Positions 15,777-17,786 of a stretch of 17,786 nt of DNA are shown here, in pieces. The notes beneath the pieces are model-generated. The model ran no database searches, had not been told where the DNA came from, and was given only the letters and a program-made list of their open reading frames with translations. Both the position numbers and the translations under genes were made by a program. This DNA is from Acidimicrobiales bacterium (GTDB lineage Bacteria > Actinomycetota > Acidimicrobiia > Acidimicrobiales > JAKAVM01), in assembly GCA_027451785.1 (NCBI GenBank), contig DAIDIS010000063.1, positions 1 through 17,786 on the forward strand, written 5' to 3'. Position 1 is the stretch's first letter; each line of letters begins with the position of its first letter.

Positions 15777-16161
15777 AACTACCCTTGCCGGAAGGTGATT
15801 CCTTCAAGACGGCATGAATCATAGGTATCTGGAGCGGTAGGCGGAGCCAAGCTACGATCCTGCTGTCAGCACCCTTGAAGTTGCGCCCACTACCGGCATC
15901 AACCGCCATCTGGACATTGGCTGGAAAGACGGCAATTAAAAGCGCCGCGCTCGCCTTTCGTGCCCAACCTGCCCGAGTGAACAGACCCACGGCACACACC
16001 AATTCTGCAATTCCGCTTAGGTAGATCAACGGCTTGCGCCATTCCTTTGGAATGAACCGTGGCATTATTGGCTCGAATACCTCCGGCTTGATCATGTGCA
16101 CCGTACCGCTTGCGATAAAAGAGCCTGCTACGTGCCTTGCCTTCATTGTGGGAATGGCCAT
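15775..16161 (-). CDS. DoxX-family membrane protein
   Basis: This 128-residue small membrane protein belongs to the DoxX-like family. It opens with an amphipathic first helix, followed by TVHMIKPEVFEPIMPRFIPKEW, cut short here as the family's His-x-x-x-P and IMP signature. The helices IYLSGIAELVCAVGLFT, ASAALLIAVFPANVQMAVD and LRLPLQIPMIHAVL come next, giving about four membrane segments. FPAN and the polar ends of the helices are usual for the family. DoxX proteins occur in quinone-linked and oxidative-stress complexes, but this subgroup has no fixed role. Either ATG 16161 or ATG 16146 could start it. It converges on bioB and diverges from the secreted protein gene. Confidence 0.78.
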   Translation of the reverse strand: MAIPTMKARHVAGSFIASGTVHMIKPEVFEPIMPRFIPKEWRKPLIYLSGIAELVCAVGLFTRAGWARKASAALLIAVFPANVQMAVDAGSGRNFKGADSRIVAWLRLPLQIPMIHAVLKESPSGKGS

Positions 16162-16424
16162 GCCTAGAAGGTTAGCCTCGGCTGGGATTGTGAGCCTTCT
16201 CGGGTACTTTGTGCGGCTTCGTCGGCACCTTGCGGCCTCTTATCAGCAGGTTCGACCACCGTGGCTTCTTGTTTTGTCCGCTTAGTCTGCGCCTTAGGGT
16301 GTCCACCGCGCATGATAGGTAATTCCACGTAGGAAGAAAGACCTCATAAAGTGCGCATTCATATATTCCGACATCTTTATATGAGATAGGGAATCCGGGG
16401 GACACGTACCGGGTACCCGGGTAT
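16162..16424. promoter_or_regulatory. Divergent intergenic region before the secreted Fn3 protein
   Basis: This 263-bp gap separates divergent DoxX and secreted-protein genes. The perfect 12-bp palindrome CCGGGTACCCGG (16409-16420) ends four bases before ATG 16425. AT-rich runs near 16362-16383 (ATATATT, TTATATGAG) could contain a promoter. I recognise no riboswitch, tRNA or known operator. Confidence 0.35.
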
Positions 16425-17786
16425 ATGGAGGTTCGGCAGAGGGTGAGTAGGGCTACCTCTCTTCTTTCTGGGGGCGAATTGAAGCCCCGGCTGGTAGGGG
16501 CAAGTAAGTTTGCCGTTGCCGGAATCTTGACGCTCGGAATTTCGTTGTCGGGGCTCGCTATATTCTCGGGAGTTGCAGCAGCATCTGGTCCTCCTTCAAT
16601 CATCAATGGATACGCAGGATACGTACCGGGCCAGACGTCTCCAAACAACCAGTTCAACGTGTTGACCTTGGTTTCCGGGGGTGCCGCGGCGGTTAATACA
16701 TCCTCTCTCGTGGTGGTCACAGCGCCTCCTGGGAGTGATGGGTCGGTTTCAGTCTCCACCACGTCGTCGACGGGAATAATAACTATGACGCCCGCCGCAA
16801 CAGCGAGCGGAGTCTTCTCGGTCACGTTCGCCTATTGTGCTCCGACGTATACATACCCGAACGCGGGCGAGTGCTCAACGGCAATTCTCTATTACGAGCC
16901 GGCGGTTGGTCAGGACATGGGTGAAGAGGTTCACCCGCTAATCACGGTGGATGTTTACCAGATGGTCTACACAGCCGAAGTGCAGCCTGCGACCGTCGTG
17001 TCCGGAGGAACATATACGGTCTATAGCGCACCGGCTGCTTCAACTGTGCCGAGCTCGGAAGGAGGGGTAGGAGTCAACTACGCATTCGGCTTCTCCGCGA
17101 TGATCCCGATACCTTCGGGTGTCACCTATGTTCCGGGGAGCATCAAGGTGTACGGAGGGGACGCGAATACAACTGGCGTTACAACTGTTACGTACTGCAC
17201 TGCATCGGGAACTGGTTGCACCGGAAACAACTCGGGAAACTACAAGACGACGAATCCCTACATCGAGATACAACTTCCCAGTTCGGTCCATATAAATGGT
17301 GGGCAGTCAGTTACTCTTCCCTCCGTAACGGCGCAATTCACCGGAAGCGACCCACCGGGAACGTTAATACAGGAATTCCTCACCGAGTTCTCTCTGACCT
17401 CAAATGTCCAGCTTGCCGGCAACGTCGCCGTCGACTTGTACCCGACGACCGGAAGCAGTGGCACTCCGCCGTATCAAGCACCAACTGCTTTGGGAACCAC
17501 GGAGGTGATCGGGGCCCCTAACGCCCCAACGATCGGAACCGCTACGTCTGGGAACGCACAAGCGACAGTTCATTGGACAGTCCCCGCCAACAACTACTCT
17601 GCGATCTCATCCTTTACGATCACGCCCTACATAGCAGGAGTTCCACAGTCCTCGACCAACTTCTCAGCAGGATCTGTCGGTTCTGCCACTGACCCAACCC
17701 CCGGAGCATCCGACAACTACACAATGGCGGGCCTGACCAATGGGACGGCCTATACCTTTGAAGTTTCTGCGACTAACTCGTTGGGT
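16425..17786 (+). CDS. Secreted Ig-like/fibronectin type III protein (partial, open at right edge)
   Basis: The frame from ATG 16425 is open for all 454 codons to the edge, so the C-terminus is missing. The N-terminus is a signal peptide: basic region with Lys20, Arg22 and Lys28, a hydrophobic run at about 30-50, and cleavage near VAAA-SG (residues 53/54). A beta-rich region at about 85-150 resembles bacterial Ig-like repeats. Two cysteine pairs (FAYC...GEC and TYC...TGC) may form disulfides. A fibronectin-III domain begins at about residue 364 with APNAPTIGTA and ends LTNGTAYTFEVSATNSLG, so further Fn3 repeats or an anchor probably lie beyond. TTG 16479, after a GGGGG run, would give a shorter signal peptide. 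The likely role is cell-surface or matrix adhesion; this is inference. Confidence 0.8.
   Translation, partial: MEVRQRVSRATSLLSGGELKPRLVGASKFAVAGILTLGISLSGLAIFSGVAAASGPPSIINGYAGYVPGQTSPNNQFNVLTLVSGGAAAVNTSSLVVVTAPPGSDGSVSVSTTSSTGIITMTPAATASGVFSVTFAYCAPTYTYPNAGECSTAILYYEPAVGQDMGEEVHPLITVDVYQMVYTAEVQPATVVSGGTYTVYSAPAASTVPSSEGGVGVNYAFGFSAMIPIPSGVTYVPGSIKVYGGDANTTGVTTVTYCTASGTGCTGNNSGNYKTTNPYIEIQLPSSVHINGGQSVTLPSVTAQFTGSDPPGTLIQEFLTEFSLTSNVQLAGNVAVDLYPTTGSSGTPPYQAPTALGTTEVIGAPNAPTIGTATSGNAQATVHWTVPANNYSAISSFTITPYIAGVPQSSTNFSAGSVGSATDPTPGASDNYTMAGLTNGTAYTFEVSATNSLG

Noticed and set aside
16172..16825. Minus-strand open frame of 217 codons over the start of the secreted protein
   Set aside because: The plus strand in the same place encodes a signal peptide and Ig-like/Fn3 protein that stays open to the edge. 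The minus frame shows no domain and is an antisense shadow.

Overview
The window looks like chromosomal DNA of an actinobacterium of moderate to high GC. Acidimicrobiia is my best guess. The reasons are the GTG and TTG starts beside GGAG-type ribosome sites, a DUF5522 protein, an actinobacterial-style MenF and siderophore-interacting protein, a Tat-exported phospholipase C, and a large secreted Ig-like/fibronectin-III protein. This placement is inference from gene content, since no rRNA or other marker gene is present. I see no tRNA, rRNA, CRISPR array, insertion sequence or phage gene.

Left region (1-7941): an 880-residue beta-mannosidase-like GH2 protein; a GNAT acetyltransferase on the opposite strand; a 598-residue protein made of two alpha/beta-hydrolase modules; an aldo/keto reductase; and an ATP-grasp ligase 39 bp behind it. 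Three of these show family-level oddities. The GH2 protein has Ala in place of the Asn that normally precedes the acid/base Glu. The tandem hydrolase has Arg at the nucleophile position of module 1 and Cys at that of module 2. This set resembles the accessory enzymes of an envelope-glycan or small-molecule pathway, but its product cannot be read from the sequence. It is the best candidate in the window for an undescribed system.

Middle region (7963-12096): a minus-strand run reads phospholipase C, then isochorismate synthase (menaquinone or salicylate/DHB entry step), then a small Cys-rich DUF5522 protein, with gaps of 33 and 17 bp. A plus-strand siderophore-interacting FAD reductase diverges from it across a 254-bp intergenic region.

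Right region (12113-17786): a TetR repressor and a 14-helix DHA2 (EmrB/QacA) drug exporter diverge around a near-perfect 21-bp palindrome that overlaps a -10-like hexamer, a classic efflux switch. A terminator-like hairpin follows the exporter. Next come biotin synthase (bioB) with a hairpin-rich leader, a convergent DoxX-family membrane protein, and the start of a large secreted Ig-like/fibronectin-III protein that is still open at the right edge.

Several starts were moved from the longest open frame on the evidence of ribosome binding sites and family N-termini: the acetyltransferase (3560), aldo/keto reductase (TTG 5629), phospholipase C (11047), siderophore-interacting protein (11302) and BioB (14664).
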